Shown here: one piece after another, positions 15,473 through 24,376 of the stretch
Layout of the letters: every line of letters starts with the position of its first letter
Position numbering within the stretch: the stretch's first letter is position 1
Source: Streptomyces phyllanthi
GTDB taxonomy: Bacteria > Actinomycetota > Actinomycetes > Streptomycetales > Streptomycetaceae
Direction: 5' to 3'
Assembly (NCBI RefSeq): GCF_009377205.1
Contig: NZ_VJZE01000057.1
Location: forward strand, 1-32,390
Length of the DNA: 32,390 nucleotides
Made by a program: the position numbers and the translations under genes
Notes under the pieces: model-generated
What the model was told of the DNA's origin: nothing
What the model saw: the letters and a program-made list of their open reading frames with translations, nothing else
Database searches by the model: none

Positions 15473-17352
15473 GGCCGTACCTCCGGACCGTGCCCGAGGG
15501 CGTGCAGCAGGTCGTGCTCGGTCGGTGTGGGGCGCATGTCCACCGGCTCGGCGCCACCGTGGACCACGACCGCGGTGGTGTCGCGCGGCATCAGCGGCAG
15601 CGTCCGTATCGCGCTGTCGGGCAGCCCGTACGCGGTGCTCAGCTGCCGTACGGCCGCCGGAGCGAGGCGCGGGACCAGGACCGCGTCGTAGCGGCGCAGC
15701 GCGTCCGCGTCGTCATGGGGCGTGTCGGGCACCTTCGGGAGCAGGGTGAGCCCGGTCTGCCAGGCGCCGAGGTCGGCGCGCGGTTCTCCGCTGCCGCCGG
15801 GGAAGTCGTCGACGACCACGACGGGGGCGAGCGGACCGCCGGCCGCAGGGGTGGGCCCGCCGGGCAGGCCGATCACCAGACGTCCCGCGTCGACACCCGC
15901 GGCCCGCATCAGGGCGGCCCAGGACCGGGGCCTCGGTGAGCGGACATGGACGGTCGCTCCCGCGCCGAGCATCCGGAAGACGAGCAGCTCGGCGGAGCGG
16001 CGCGGCAGGAACACCCCGATCCGCAGGGGCAGGCGCCGGAACACGCGGACCGCGGCCGGGCTGCCGTCCCGGAGTGTGCCGAGGGTGAGTCCTTCGCGGT
16101 GCGGTGCCAGTTCGAGGGGCCGGTCGCCGATCGGCGCGGCGTGGGCGCGCGGGCCGGTGGACCGGCCCAGCGGCAGGGTGGCGACCATTCCGGCCGCCTG
16201 TTCGCCGTCCAGGCGGTGCAGGCGTATCCGGTGCTCGGCGGCGGCACGGGCGAAGGTGCCGGACATGTCAGGGGTGGCGCCGCTGGTGCGCACCAGCGTG
16301 GTGCAGCCCGTGGTGCCCCCCGGGGTCGCGGTGAGGGTGAGCGACAGGACGGCGGCGTGCGCGGGGAACTCCGCGAGCAGCTCCTGGAGCCGGGCGAGTC
16401 CGCTTCCGGCCGTGTCCCGCTCACGCACCCGGTACGCGACGTGCGGGATGCCGTGGCCGTGCCAGGCCGCCCACTCCTCGGCGGCCGGCGGATGCTGCCC
16501 GGACGGTTCGCCGCCCCGCAGTCCGGCGAGCGCGACGAGGGCCTCGGCGGCCTCCGTCTCGTCGAGCACATGGGCCCGCCGGCCCTCGTCCCGCAGCAGG
16601 CCGACGGCCTGGAGGGCGCCGCGCCGCAGCGCACGGCGGATTCCGGCCTCGCCTCCGCCGCGTGCGGCCACGGCCTCCGGACAGGTGGCCTCGTCGAGCC
16701 GGAGCGCGATCCAGGCGGACCGGGTCAGCGGGATGCCCGTGCTGTTCAGCTCCCGATAGGAGGCGGCGCACCGTTCGGAGGCGGCGTCCGCTCCGGTGGG
16801 CGCGCCGACGCTGTACACCAGTACCTGTACGGAGTCGAAGGCGATGTCGTCGACCTGGAGCAGTTCGGCGAGCCGGTGCACCGGCAGGGGCGCGTCGGTG
16901 TCCTGGCCCGGGGTGAGCCGCTCGTCCCGGGCCACGCCGACGAGCGCGATCCAGGCGCGGCCGTCGTGGACGACACCCATCCGGACACGGCTCCGCCCGC
17001 CCGCCCGGCCCACGGTCAGCTCGGGCAGCAGGGCGCGCAGCGGCCCGAACGGCCCGGCGTCCTGCGCGCGGCGCCCGCGCCGCCGGGCGCGATGGCGCAT
17101 CCGGGTGAGCACCCAGTCGTAGAGCGGGCGCCGCTGCGGTCGCGGCAGCGTGGCGACGAGCAGCAGTCCGGCGCCCGCCAGCGCGGGGACCCGCGCCGGG
17201 GCCGGGGCGAACAGCCCTGCCGCGAGCAACAGGGCCGCGGCCTCCCACACGATGACCTGTCCGAGCCGTATCCGGAGCGCCGGACGTTCCGGCCGTTCCC
17301 CCCTCCCGGTACGCGGCGACACGTCCGCCGTCCGTTCCGCCACCGAAGTCAT
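15469..17352 (-). CDS. eccE: Type VII secretion membrane component EccE
   Basis: A protein of 627 residues from ATG 17352 (MTSVAERT), or 631 from ATG 17364. I prefer the inner start because GGGGA lies five bases upstream, whereas the outer ATG abuts its purine tract. Two adjacent transmembrane helices lie at ~30-50 and ~53-72, followed by a basic stretch (RMRHRARRRGRRAQ) and a large soluble region, as in EccE. The C-terminal half contains a segment with VVVVDDFPGG and TAVVVHGGAEPVDMRPT, typical of the longer streptomycete EccE. In ESX complexes EccE sits at the periphery beside EccD. It heads the eccE-mycP operon, directly downstream of a 24-bp repeat array. Confidence 0.88.
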   Translation of the reverse strand: MTSVAERTADVSPRTGRGERPERPALRIRLGQVIVWEAAALLLAAGLFAPAPARVPALAGAGLLLVATLPRPQRRPLYDWVLTRMRHRARRRGRRAQDAGPFGPLRALLPELTVGRAGGRSRVRMGVVHDGRAWIALVGVARDERLTPGQDTDAPLPVHRLAELLQVDDIAFDSVQVLVYSVGAPTGADAASERCAASYRELNSTGIPLTRSAWIALRLDEATCPEAVAARGGGEAGIRRALRRGALQAVGLLRDEGRRAHVLDETEAAEALVALAGLRGGEPSGQHPPAAEEWAAWHGHGIPHVAYRVRERDTAGSGLARLQELLAEFPAHAAVLSLTLTATPGGTTGCTTLVRTSGATPDMSGTFARAAAEHRIRLHRLDGEQAAGMVATLPLGRSTGPRAHAAPIGDRPLELAPHREGLTLGTLRDGSPAAVRVFRRLPLRIGVFLPRRSAELLVFRMLGAGATVHVRSPRPRSWAALMRAAGVDAGRLVIGLPGGPTPAAGGPLAPVVVVDDFPGGSGEPRADLGAWQTGLTLLPKVPDTPHDDADALRRYDAVLVPRLAPAAVRQLSTAYGLPDSAIRTLPLMPRDTTAVVVHGGAEPVDMRPTPTEHDLLHALGHGPEVRP

Positions 17353-17441
17353 CCGGTTCCCCATCCTCTGCGCCCTTCACGCGGCTTCTGCAGCGTCGTG
17401 GGGAGCAACGTATGAAGGGCCCCACCGGATCAACCGGGATC

Positions 17442-17585
17442 CGGGCGGTACGTGGACGCGGGATTCGGGCGGTACGTGGACGCGGGATTCGGGCGGTACG
17501 TGGATGCGGGATCCGGGCGGTACGTGGACGCGGGATCCGGGCGGTACGTGGACGCGGGATCCGGGCGGTACGTGGACGCGGGATC
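17442..17585. repeat. 24-bp tandem repeat, six copies
   Basis: Six 24-bp units start at 17442, 17466, 17490, 17514, 17538 and 17562, each CGGGCGGTACGTGGACGCGG plus GAT[TC]. The only differences are one C-to-T change in unit three and the last base (T in units one and two, C later). Because 24 is a multiple of three, all six frames stay open, but none has gene-like features. The array lies between the feruloyl-CoA-synthase-like gene and the eccE start. Confidence 0.95.
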
Positions 17586-17633
17586 CGGAAGGACACGGAC
17601 GGCACCCTGCGCCGTATCGCCGACGGATCGGTG

Positions 17634-19448
17634 TCAGTCGCCGGCCGCGATGATGACCGCCTCGTGCGGTGGATCGGTGTAGAGCCGGTCGACGAGAGCG
17701 GCCCGGCGTTCCAGGACCCGGCGCTGGTTGATGTAGCCCTTGTCCGTGATCTCGCCCGCGTCCAGCTGCGGCGGTTCGGCGAGCAGGAGTACGCGGGCGA
17801 CACGTCCGGAGGAGCCGGCCGAGGCGCCCAGCCCGGCCAGGAGTTCGGCGATGTGTGCCGCCAGCCGCGGATGCCGGAGGCAGCCGTCGACCACGGGCAG
17901 CTCGCCGGGGACGACGGCTCGTGATTCGGCCTCGTTGACCCAGGCCACCGCGCTGACGAACGGCTGGTTCTCCCCGCAGATGACGGCGCCGGACAGCAGC
18001 GGGACGGCCGAGAGCAGCGCGGTCCTCACCGCGCCGACGCGCACGAAGGTGCCGCTCGTGAGTTTGAAGTCCTCGGCGATACGGCCCTGGAACACGAACC
18101 CCCGCGAGGGGTCCTCCGGGTCGACCGGCTCGACGGCGTCACCGGAGCGGTAGAACCCCTCCTCGTCGAAGGCCGCCGCGGTCAGGTCGGGGCGGTGGAG
18201 GTAGCCGGGTGTGACCGCGTCGCCGCGTACGCGGATCTCCCGTGCCCCGCCGACGGGGGCGAGCTTGACCTCGAGGCCGGGCAGCGGGACGCCGATGCAG
18301 CGCGCGTCGTCGAAGGGGTAGTGGGCGCTGGTCACGGCGGGCGCGGTCTCCGTGGCGCCCCACGCCCCGGTGACGGGAACGTCCCTTCCGGCGACGTCCC
18401 TGGCAAGCTTCGACAGGCGTTCCCGCAGGCTCGGGGGCAGCGCGGCCGCGGCGTTGAACACGAGGCGCAGACGGGAGAAGAACGCTTCGGCGAACTCGCG
18501 GTCGGCTTCCAGCGCGGGTACCAGCTGCGCGTACCCCGCCGGGACGTTGAACACGGCGGTCGGGCGGACGTCCTGGAGGTTCCGGCAGGTGCGCCCGAAC
18601 TGATGGGGCGCCGGTCTGCCGTCGTCGAGGAAGAGCGTGCCCCCGTTGTTCAGGACCATGTTCATGTTGTGGTTGCCGCCGAAGGTGTGGCTCCACGGCA
18701 GCCAGTCGACCAGTACCGGGGGTTCCTCCGCGAGGAACGGCCACACCTGACGTATGGCCTGCTGGTTCGAGCACAGCATGCGGTGCGTGTTGAGCACGCC
18801 CTTGGGGGTGCCGGTCGAGCCGGACGTGAAGAGGATCTTGGCGACGGACTCCCCCGTGAGCGCGCCGAACGCCTCCTCCAGGGCGGTGCCGGGCCGCGTG
18901 CGTTCCAGTGCGGCGAGCGGTTCCGCGCCGGGCACCGCGTCGGCGCCCGAGGCGACGACGACCGCGCCCGCGTCCGCCCGGACCGCCTCGATCGCCGTAC
19001 GGAAGGCGTTGCCGTCGTCCGCGAACACCATGCCCGGGCGCAGCAGTCCGGCGATGGCCTTGAGGCGGGCGTGGTCGGAGCTCATGAGGGAGTACGCCAC
19101 GCTGACCGGTGCCACCGGCACCCCGGCGGTCAGGGCGCCCGTCATCAGCAGGAAGTGGGCCGTCGAGTTGCCGGACAGCACCATCAGCGGGCGGTCCGGG
19201 CCCAGTCCCCGGTCCAGCAGTGCCTGGCCGATCGCGTCGGCGCGGGCACGGACCTCGCCGTAGCCGAGGGTCTGCCAGCGGTCCTCGGCGTCCCGCTCCG
19301 CGATCAGCGGACGGCCGGGGTCCCGGGCGGCCCGGTCCCGCAGCATCGCCGCGACCGACGTGGGGTACGCCGCGAGCGGCCGGCGCGAACGGAACAGGGC
19401 ACCGCCGTCGGGGCGGTCCTCTCGTTCGATGTCAGGAATGGCGAACAT
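17634..19448 (-). CDS. Feruloyl-CoA synthase-like acyl/aryl-CoA ligase
   Basis: A 604-residue member of the AMP-forming acyl-CoA synthetase superfamily. The P-loop FTSGSTGTPKG lies at 207-217, the aromatic-binding WLPWSHTFGGNHN region follows, then GAWGATETAP (A5) and EGFYRSGDAV (A7). The C-terminus ITDKGYINQRRVLERR matches the ending of the feruloyl-CoA synthase (Fcs) group, where the DKG lysine replaces the usual PRTxxGK lysine. The likely reaction is activation of a hydroxycinnamic or other aromatic/acyl acid to its CoA thioester with ATP. The substrate cannot be read from sequence. The start ATG at 19448 is chosen as the natural family start; AGGAGG lies 13 bases upstream. It is co-directional with the IlvD/Edd gene, 131 bases away. 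Confidence 0.85.
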   Translation of the reverse strand: MFAIPDIEREDRPDGGALFRSRRPLAAYPTSVAAMLRDRAARDPGRPLIAERDAEDRWQTLGYGEVRARADAIGQALLDRGLGPDRPLMVLSGNSTAHFLLMTGALTAGVPVAPVSVAYSLMSSDHARLKAIAGLLRPGMVFADDGNAFRTAIEAVRADAGAVVVASGADAVPGAEPLAALERTRPGTALEEAFGALTGESVAKILFTSGSTGTPKGVLNTHRMLCSNQQAIRQVWPFLAEEPPVLVDWLPWSHTFGGNHNMNMVLNNGGTLFLDDGRPAPHQFGRTCRNLQDVRPTAVFNVPAGYAQLVPALEADREFAEAFFSRLRLVFNAAAALPPSLRERLSKLARDVAGRDVPVTGAWGATETAPAVTSAHYPFDDARCIGVPLPGLEVKLAPVGGAREIRVRGDAVTPGYLHRPDLTAAAFDEEGFYRSGDAVEPVDPEDPSRGFVFQGRIAEDFKLTSGTFVRVGAVRTALLSAVPLLSGAVICGENQPFVSAVAWVNEAESRAVVPGELPVVDGCLRHPRLAAHIAELLAGLGASAGSSGRVARVLLLAEPPQLDAGEITDKGYINQRRVLERRAALVDRLYTDPPHEAVIIAAGD

Positions 19449-19579
19449 GCCTTCGGTGCCCCCTCCTGAGACGCGAGCACCCCGTGGGCGGGGCCGGAGC
19501 GAGCGATATGCTGACACACGATGTCCGCCACGTGAAGCGTTTGTAGAACGTTGGTCCCGGGAGCGTGCGGGTGGGGCGG

Positions 19580-21295
19580 TCAGTGCGACTCGCGGCTCAC
19601 CTGCGAGCCGCTGGATCCGATGAGGAAGTCCAGGTCGGCGCCGGTGTCGGCCTGCTGGACATGGTCGACGTAGAGACGTTCCCAGCCACGGCGGGGGTTC
19701 GCGAAACCGGCCACGGTGGCCTCGTTCGGGGCGCGGCGGACGAGTTCGTCGTCGGGCACGTCGACGTCGATGCGGCGGGCCTCGACGTCGAGGCTGATGA
19801 CGTCCCCGGTCCGTACGAGCGCGAGCGGGCCTCCGGCGGCGGCCTCCGGTGCCACGTGCAGGACGACGGTGCCGTAGGCGGTGCCGCTCATCCGGCCGTC
19901 GCAGACGCGAACCATGTCGCGCACGCCCTCGGCGAGCAGCTTCTTCGGCAGCGGCATGTTCGACACCTCGGGCATGCCCGGGTAGCCCTTGGGTCCGCAG
20001 CCGCGCAGGACGAGCACGGAGTCGGCGTCGACGTCGAGTCCGGGGTCGTCGATGCGGGCGTGGAAGTCCTCGATGCTGTCGAAGACGACGGCCCGGCCAC
20101 GGTGCCTGAGCAGGTGCGCCGAGGCCGCCGCGGGTTTGATGAGGGCGCCGTCGGGGGCGAGGTTGCCGCGCAGGACGGCGATGCCGCCCTCGGCCACCAG
20201 TGGCTCGGACCGTGTGCGGATGACCTCGGAGTCCCAGACGGTCGCGTCGTCGAGGTGGTCCACCAGCGGCTTGCCGGTCACGGTGAGCGCGTCGGGGTCG
20301 AGCAGGTCACGGACTTCGCGCAGGACGGCGCTCAGGCCTCCGGCGCGGTGGAAGTCCTCCATCAGGAAGCGGCCGGCCGGCTGGAGGTCCACCAGGACCG
20401 GGACGCGGGAGCCGATGCGGTCGAAGTCGTCGAGCGAGAGGTCGACGCCGAGCCGGCCGGCGATGGCGAGGAGGTGGACGACCGCGTTGGTGGAGCCGCC
20501 GATGGCGGCCAGCGCCACGATCGCGTTGTGGAAGGACGCCCCGGTCAGGAAGGACGCCGGCCGCCGGTCGGCGCCGACCATGTCCACCGCCAGCCGGCCG
20601 GTGTGGTGCGCGGCCTCCAGCAGCCGGCTGTCGGGGGCGGGGGTGCCGGCCACTCCGGGCACGACCGTGCCCAGGGCCTCGGCCACCAGCGCCATCGTCG
20701 AGGCGGTCCCCATGGTGTTGCAGTGCCCGCGGCTGCGGATCATCGCCGACTCGGAGCGGGTGAACTGCTCCTGGGAGAGCGTGCCGGCCCGGACCTCCTC
20801 CGACAGCCGCCACACGTCGGTGCCGCAGCCCAGCGGCACACCGCGGAAGGTCCCGGTCAGCATCGGCCCGCCGGGCACGACGACGGCGGGCAGGTCCACC
20901 GAGGCGGCGGCCATGAGCAGCGAGGGAATCGTCTTGTCGCAGCCTCCCAGCAGGACGACTCCGTCGATGGGGTTGGCCCGCAGCATCTCCTCCGTGGCCA
21001 TCGCCGCCATGTTCCGCCAGAGCATGGCCGTGGGCCGCACGTTCGTCTCGCCCAGGGACACCACGGGCAGGTCCAGCGGGATACCGCCCGCCTCGTACAC
21101 ACCGTCGCGCACCGAGGCCGCCACCTCGTCCAGATGCGCGTTGCAGGGCGTCAGGTCCGAGGCGGTGTTGGCGATCGCGATCTGCGGGCGGCCGGTGAAG
21201 GCGTCCCCGGGCACACCGCGGCGCATCCATGCCCGGTGGATGTAGGCGTTGCGGTCCTGGCCCGCGTACCACTGTGCGCTGCGGAGCGTCGCCAT
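19580..21295 (-). CDS. IlvD/Edd family dehydratase, sugar-acid (aldonate) type
   Basis: A 571-residue dehydratase. GGAAGGAG four bases before ATG 21295 fixes the start, giving MATLRSAQWYAGQDRNAYIH. The Fe-S cluster cysteines of the family are present: C51 (LTPCNAH), C119 (GGCDKT, with the Mg-binding Asp-Lys) and C192 (HCNTMGTAST). The opening RSAQWYAGQDRNAYIHRAWM and the HCNTMGTASTM motif resemble the pentonate/hexonate dehydratases (L-arabonate type) more than the housekeeping IlvD. The probable reaction is loss of water from an aldonate to give a 2-keto-3-deoxy sugar acid. The divergent dehydrogenase next door could supply that acid or its lactone. The exact substrate is inferred only at class level. 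Confidence 0.88.
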   Translation of the reverse strand: MATLRSAQWYAGQDRNAYIHRAWMRRGVPGDAFTGRPQIAIANTASDLTPCNAHLDEVAASVRDGVYEAGGIPLDLPVVSLGETNVRPTAMLWRNMAAMATEEMLRANPIDGVVLLGGCDKTIPSLLMAAASVDLPAVVVPGGPMLTGTFRGVPLGCGTDVWRLSEEVRAGTLSQEQFTRSESAMIRSRGHCNTMGTASTMALVAEALGTVVPGVAGTPAPDSRLLEAAHHTGRLAVDMVGADRRPASFLTGASFHNAIVALAAIGGSTNAVVHLLAIAGRLGVDLSLDDFDRIGSRVPVLVDLQPAGRFLMEDFHRAGGLSAVLREVRDLLDPDALTVTGKPLVDHLDDATVWDSEVIRTRSEPLVAEGGIAVLRGNLAPDGALIKPAAASAHLLRHRGRAVVFDSIEDFHARIDDPGLDVDADSVLVLRGCGPKGYPGMPEVSNMPLPKKLLAEGVRDMVRVCDGRMSGTAYGTVVLHVAPEAAAGGPLALVRTGDVISLDVEARRIDVDVPDDELVRRAPNEATVAGFANPRRGWERLYVDHVQQADTGADLDFLIGSSGSQVSRESH

Positions 21296-21423
21296 CGGGC
21301 TCCTTCCCATAACCAGTGCGGCGATCTAGGGTCTGGAACCCCATGAAGCATAGGCAGACGTCCTACGGATCGACAGACCGCGAGACCGGCCGTGAAGAGG
21401 GCGGTGCGGCGGGCACCGACGGC

Positions 21424-22440
21424 ATGCGCGCCTTCGTACTGACCGCTCCCGGGGAGTACACGGTCCAGGAGGTGCCGGTGCCGGTGGCGGCTCCCGGCGA
21501 GGTGGTCGTCGAGGTCGAGCGGGTCGGCGTGTGCGGGACCGACGTGGAGTTCTTCACCGGTGAGATGGCCTATCTCCACCAGGGCCATTCCGCCTACCCG
21601 ATGACGCTGGGCCACGAGTGGGCCGGGCGGGTGGCGGCGGTCGGCGACGGGGTCGGCCGCGACTGGATCGGGCGGCGGGTCATGGGCGACACCATGCTCG
21701 GCTGCGGCGTCTGCCGACGTTGCCGGCGCGGCCACCAGCACGTGTGCGAGCGGCGTCAGGAGGTCGGCATTCGCGGCGGGAGGGCCGGAGCCCTGGCGGA
21801 ACGGCTCGCGGTACCGGTCTCCTCGCTGCACGCCCTGCCCGGCTCCGTCGACGCCGTGCTCGGCGCGCTGGTCGAGCCCGGGGGCAACGCCCTGCGTGCC
21901 GCACGGGCCGCCGCCCCACGGCCCGGCGACCGGGTCCTCGTCCTGGGGCCGGGGACCATCGGTCTGCTGGTCGCGATGTTCCTCCGGTCCGCCGGGGCGG
22001 AGGTGCACCTCATGGGCCGCACCGAGGAGTCGCTCGCCTTCGCCCGCGAGCTGGGCTTCGCGCACGTATGGCCGGAGCAGTCCGTCCCGGACCTCCCGTT
22101 CGACGCGGTCGTGGACGCCTCGAACGCCGCCCGTCTGCCCGGACTGGCCCTGGAGCTGGTCGAGCCCTCGGGGCGTGTCGTGTACGTGGGGCTGGCCGGT
22201 GAGCCCAGCAGGGTCGACACCCGGGTGCTCGCCCTCAAGGACGTGACCGCGGTGGGCATCCTGTCCGCCTCCCCCGGTCTCGCCGCCACCATCCGGGCGT
22301 ACGCCGACGGGTCGGTCGATCCGAGACCGCTCGTCGCCGCGACCGTCGGCCTGGACGGGGCCGGCCCCGTCCTCGCCGGTGAACGCCCGGCCGGCGCCGG
22401 ACCGGGGCCCAAGATCCATGTGGACCCGCGCCTGGTCTGA
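21424..22440 (+). CDS. Zinc-dependent MDR alcohol/polyol/sugar dehydrogenase
   Basis: A 338-residue medium-chain dehydrogenase. Catalytic zinc ligands are C37 (VGVCGTD) and H64-E65 (GHEWAG). The structural zinc lobe has C94, C97, C100 and C108 (CGVCRRCRRGHQHVC). The nucleotide-binding fold carries VLGPGTIGLL. The frame is open further upstream, with an ATG at 21343, but the family start MRAFVLTAPGEYTVQEVPVP lies at 21424, and the leader codons are unlike the rest of the gene. No clear ribosome site precedes either ATG, so the start is less certain than the identity. It is divergent from the IlvD/Edd gene, and together they suggest an oxidative sugar-acid route. Confidence 0.87.
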   Translation: MRAFVLTAPGEYTVQEVPVPVAAPGEVVVEVERVGVCGTDVEFFTGEMAYLHQGHSAYPMTLGHEWAGRVAAVGDGVGRDWIGRRVMGDTMLGCGVCRRCRRGHQHVCERRQEVGIRGGRAGALAERLAVPVSSLHALPGSVDAVLGALVEPGGNALRAARAAAPRPGDRVLVLGPGTIGLLVAMFLRSAGAEVHLMGRTEESLAFARELGFAHVWPEQSVPDLPFDAVVDASNAARLPGLALELVEPSGRVVYVGLAGEPSRVDTRVLALKDVTAVGILSASPGLAATIRAYADGSVDPRPLVAATVGLDGAGPVLAGERPAGAGPGPKIHVDPRLV

Positions 22441-22471
22441 CGGCTGCGGTTACTGCAGTTCCCCTTCGCCC

Positions 22472-22967
22472 GTGACCAGCACAGCGGTGAGCCGCCGACG
22501 CGTACTCGGCGCCGGGCTCGGAGGGGCCGCGGCGACCGTACTGGCCGGGTGCTCCGGGGACGCCGGGCCGGTGAGGCGGCTGCGGTTCGCGACCGGGCCG
22601 CGGGGAGGGCCGTCGGTGTCACCCTGCTGCCGGGCCGCTGCAACGGGATCGAGGGGCGCGGCGACTGGCTGGAGGTCCTCGACGGCGACGGCTGGGCGTC
22701 CTTCGGGCACGACCCCTCACCGCTCGCCGAACGGCGCGGCGACACCGTACGCCTGACCGTGGACGCCGACCGGGACGGCAGTCCCGGGATCGAGTTGCCC
22801 GCCGACGAACTGCGGCGCCTCCTCGCGGGAGCGGAGCGCGACCTCACCGGCTTCCTGCGCCCGGCCGCCACGTGGGCCGCACGGCATGGGCGCATCTGCC
22901 GGGCCGTTCCACCCAGGTCACGGCCGCTCTCGCCCGTGCCCTGGCGCTGCCCGCGCCGGTGGGGTGA
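22472..22967 (+). pseudogene. Broken gene: Tat-lipoprotein start joined out of frame to a hypothetical C-terminus
   Basis: A GTG at 22472 opens SRRRVLGAGLGGAAATVLAGC, a twin-arginine lipoprotein signal with lipobox LAGC (Cys27), followed by RRLRFATGPRGGP. That resembles the mature start of TAXI-type TRAP solute-binding proteins. After ~22610 this frame becomes meaningless, while the +2 frame carries good protein (GVTLLPGRCNGIEG, ADELRRLLAGAERDLTGFL) up to about 22890. There, at a GGG run, the sense again moves by one base to give HLPGRSTQVTAALARALALP and TGA at 22965-22967. Two frame changes in 500 bases, and a length far below a solute-binding protein, indicate a decayed and deleted gene. 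The C-terminal family is not recognised. Confidence 0.6.
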
Positions 22968-23066
22968 CATCGATGTCTTCCAGCCATACACCCGCCCCGC
23001 AACAAGTGACTCGCGTCACGACCAGAACGACCAATACGAGCAGTACGACTTCTGAACGGTGAAGCA

Positions 23067-23095
23067 TTTACCGCCCTGACCTGCGTCTCTAACCT
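23067..23095 (+). promoter_or_regulatory. Candidate promoter of the ABC importer operon
   Basis: TTTACC (23067-23072) and TAACCT (23090-23095) are separated by 17 bases, a reasonable streptomycete vegetative -35/-10 pair. They leave a leader of about 35 bases before the ATG at 23138. Confidence 0.4.
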
Positions 23096-23137
23096 CCCGG
23101 CAACAGCTGCCAGAAGGCACGCTCCAGGAGGAGAACC

Positions 23138-24343
23138 ATGGCAAGATCCAGCCACCCCGGCCACCGTCTCGTCGCCGTCACGGGCACGTCACCCGCCCCC
23201 AGGCGTTCCACCTACCGCCGCTCCGCGACCGCGCTCGGCGTGGTTCTCGCACTCGGAGTGCTGGCCGCCTGCGGGAGCGGCGAGGAGGACAAGCCCACGG
23301 TGGCGGAGAACAAGATCTCCGCCGGTGAGGTGCCCGACTACTACCCCGACGGCTACAGCGACCTGATCGAGGAGGCCGAGAAGGAGGGCGGCAAGCTGAC
23401 CGTCTACTCCAACCTCGGTGACGAGAACATGGCTCCCGTCGTCCGGGACTTCAAGAAGAAGTACGACTTCATCAAAACCGTCTCGGTCAACGAACTCGAC
23501 AGCGACGAGCTGTTCCAGAAGGTCCTCTCGGAGAACGCGGCCGGTACCTCGCCCGCGGACGTGCTGATCTCGAGCGCGGCGAGCGCCTGGACGAACTTCT
23601 CGAAGCGCGACAACTCGGTGCTGGAGTACAAGTCCCCGGAGCTCCCCAAGCTCGGCAACGGTGCCGAACTCCTGCCCAGCGTCTACTCGATGTCCAAGGA
23701 CCCGATGACCATCGCCTACAACACGGCGCTGATGGAGAAGCCGCCGACCGGCCTCGCCGACCTGGCCGAGATCATGAACGCGGACAAGGGCAAGTTCAAG
23801 AACAAGGTCACGGTCCGCTCCCCCGAGGGCTCGTTCGGCTTCTCCGTGACCCGCGCCCTCACCGAGGGCAACCACGAGGCGTGGGACGCGCTGGAGAAGA
23901 TCCTCCCGCTGACCCGCCCGGAGACCTCCTCGGGAACGCAGCTGGAGAAGATCGTCTCCGGTGAGTACACGGCCGGCTTCCTGATCAGCGCCTCGCCCGC
24001 CTACCCCGTCGTCGAGGACAGCGACGGCCTGGTCAAGATCGTCTTCCCCGAGGACGGCACCGTCGTCCTTCCCCGTGGCATCGGCGTCGCCGCCAAGGCG
24101 CCGCACCCGGCGACCTCGAAGCTGTTCATGGACTTCGTGCTGTCGGAGGAGGGCCAGCGCGCGGTCGCCGAGGGCGGTCTGGCGTCCTACCGGGAGGGCG
24201 TCGAGGGCGAGGGCCTGCACACCTACCAGGAGGTCGTCGACAAGGTCGGCGAGGACAAGATCATCGACGTCGACTACTCCGAGGTCCGGAAGGCCGACGC
24301 CGATGCCTGGCTCGAGCGCTTCGACGGACTCCTCAAGAAGTAG
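23138..24343 (+). CDS. ABC transporter solute-binding lipoprotein (Fe3+/AfuA-like class)
   Basis: A 401-residue extracellular binding protein. AGGAGG eight bases upstream of the ATG fixes the start. A long basic N-region (1-30) precedes the hydrophobic stretch GVVLALGVLAAC, with lipobox LAAC and Cys45 as the lipid anchor. The mature part opens with EEAEKEGGKLTVYSNLGDEN and contains ADVLISSAASAWTNF, PMTIAYNTALM and GTVVLPRGIGVAAKAPHP, the fold of type-2 periplasmic binding proteins related to FbpA/AfuA. The adjacent tyrosine pair that binds iron in FbpA is not evident. The ligand could therefore be a small organic acid or another compound rather than ferric iron. It is the first gene of a three-gene importer. 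Confidence 0.85.
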   Translation: MARSSHPGHRLVAVTGTSPAPRRSTYRRSATALGVVLALGVLAACGSGEEDKPTVAENKISAGEVPDYYPDGYSDLIEEAEKEGGKLTVYSNLGDENMAPVVRDFKKKYDFIKTVSVNELDSDELFQKVLSENAAGTSPADVLISSAASAWTNFSKRDNSVLEYKSPELPKLGNGAELLPSVYSMSKDPMTIAYNTALMEKPPTGLADLAEIMNADKGKFKNKVTVRSPEGSFGFSVTRALTEGNHEAWDALEKILPLTRPETSSGTQLEKIVSGEYTAGFLISASPAYPVVEDSDGLVKIVFPEDGTVVLPRGIGVAAKAPHPATSKLFMDFVLSEEGQRAVAEGGLASYREGVEGEGLHTYQEVVDKVGEDKIIDVDYSEVRKADADAWLERFDGLLKK

Positions 24344-24376
24344 GCACGCCTCCCGGAACGATCGGAGCCAGAGCAC

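Noticed and set aside
17442..17585. 24-bp repeats as a CRISPR array or as a coding octapeptide repeat
   Set aside because: Units are directly adjacent with no unique spacers and no cas genes, so not CRISPR. All six frames are open only because the unit is a multiple of three; no frame has a start signal or continuing domain.
19580..21295. Housekeeping dihydroxy-acid dehydratase (ilvD)
   Set aside because: The N-terminal and cluster motifs resemble aldonate dehydratases, and the neighbours are catabolic rather than branched-chain biosynthesis genes.
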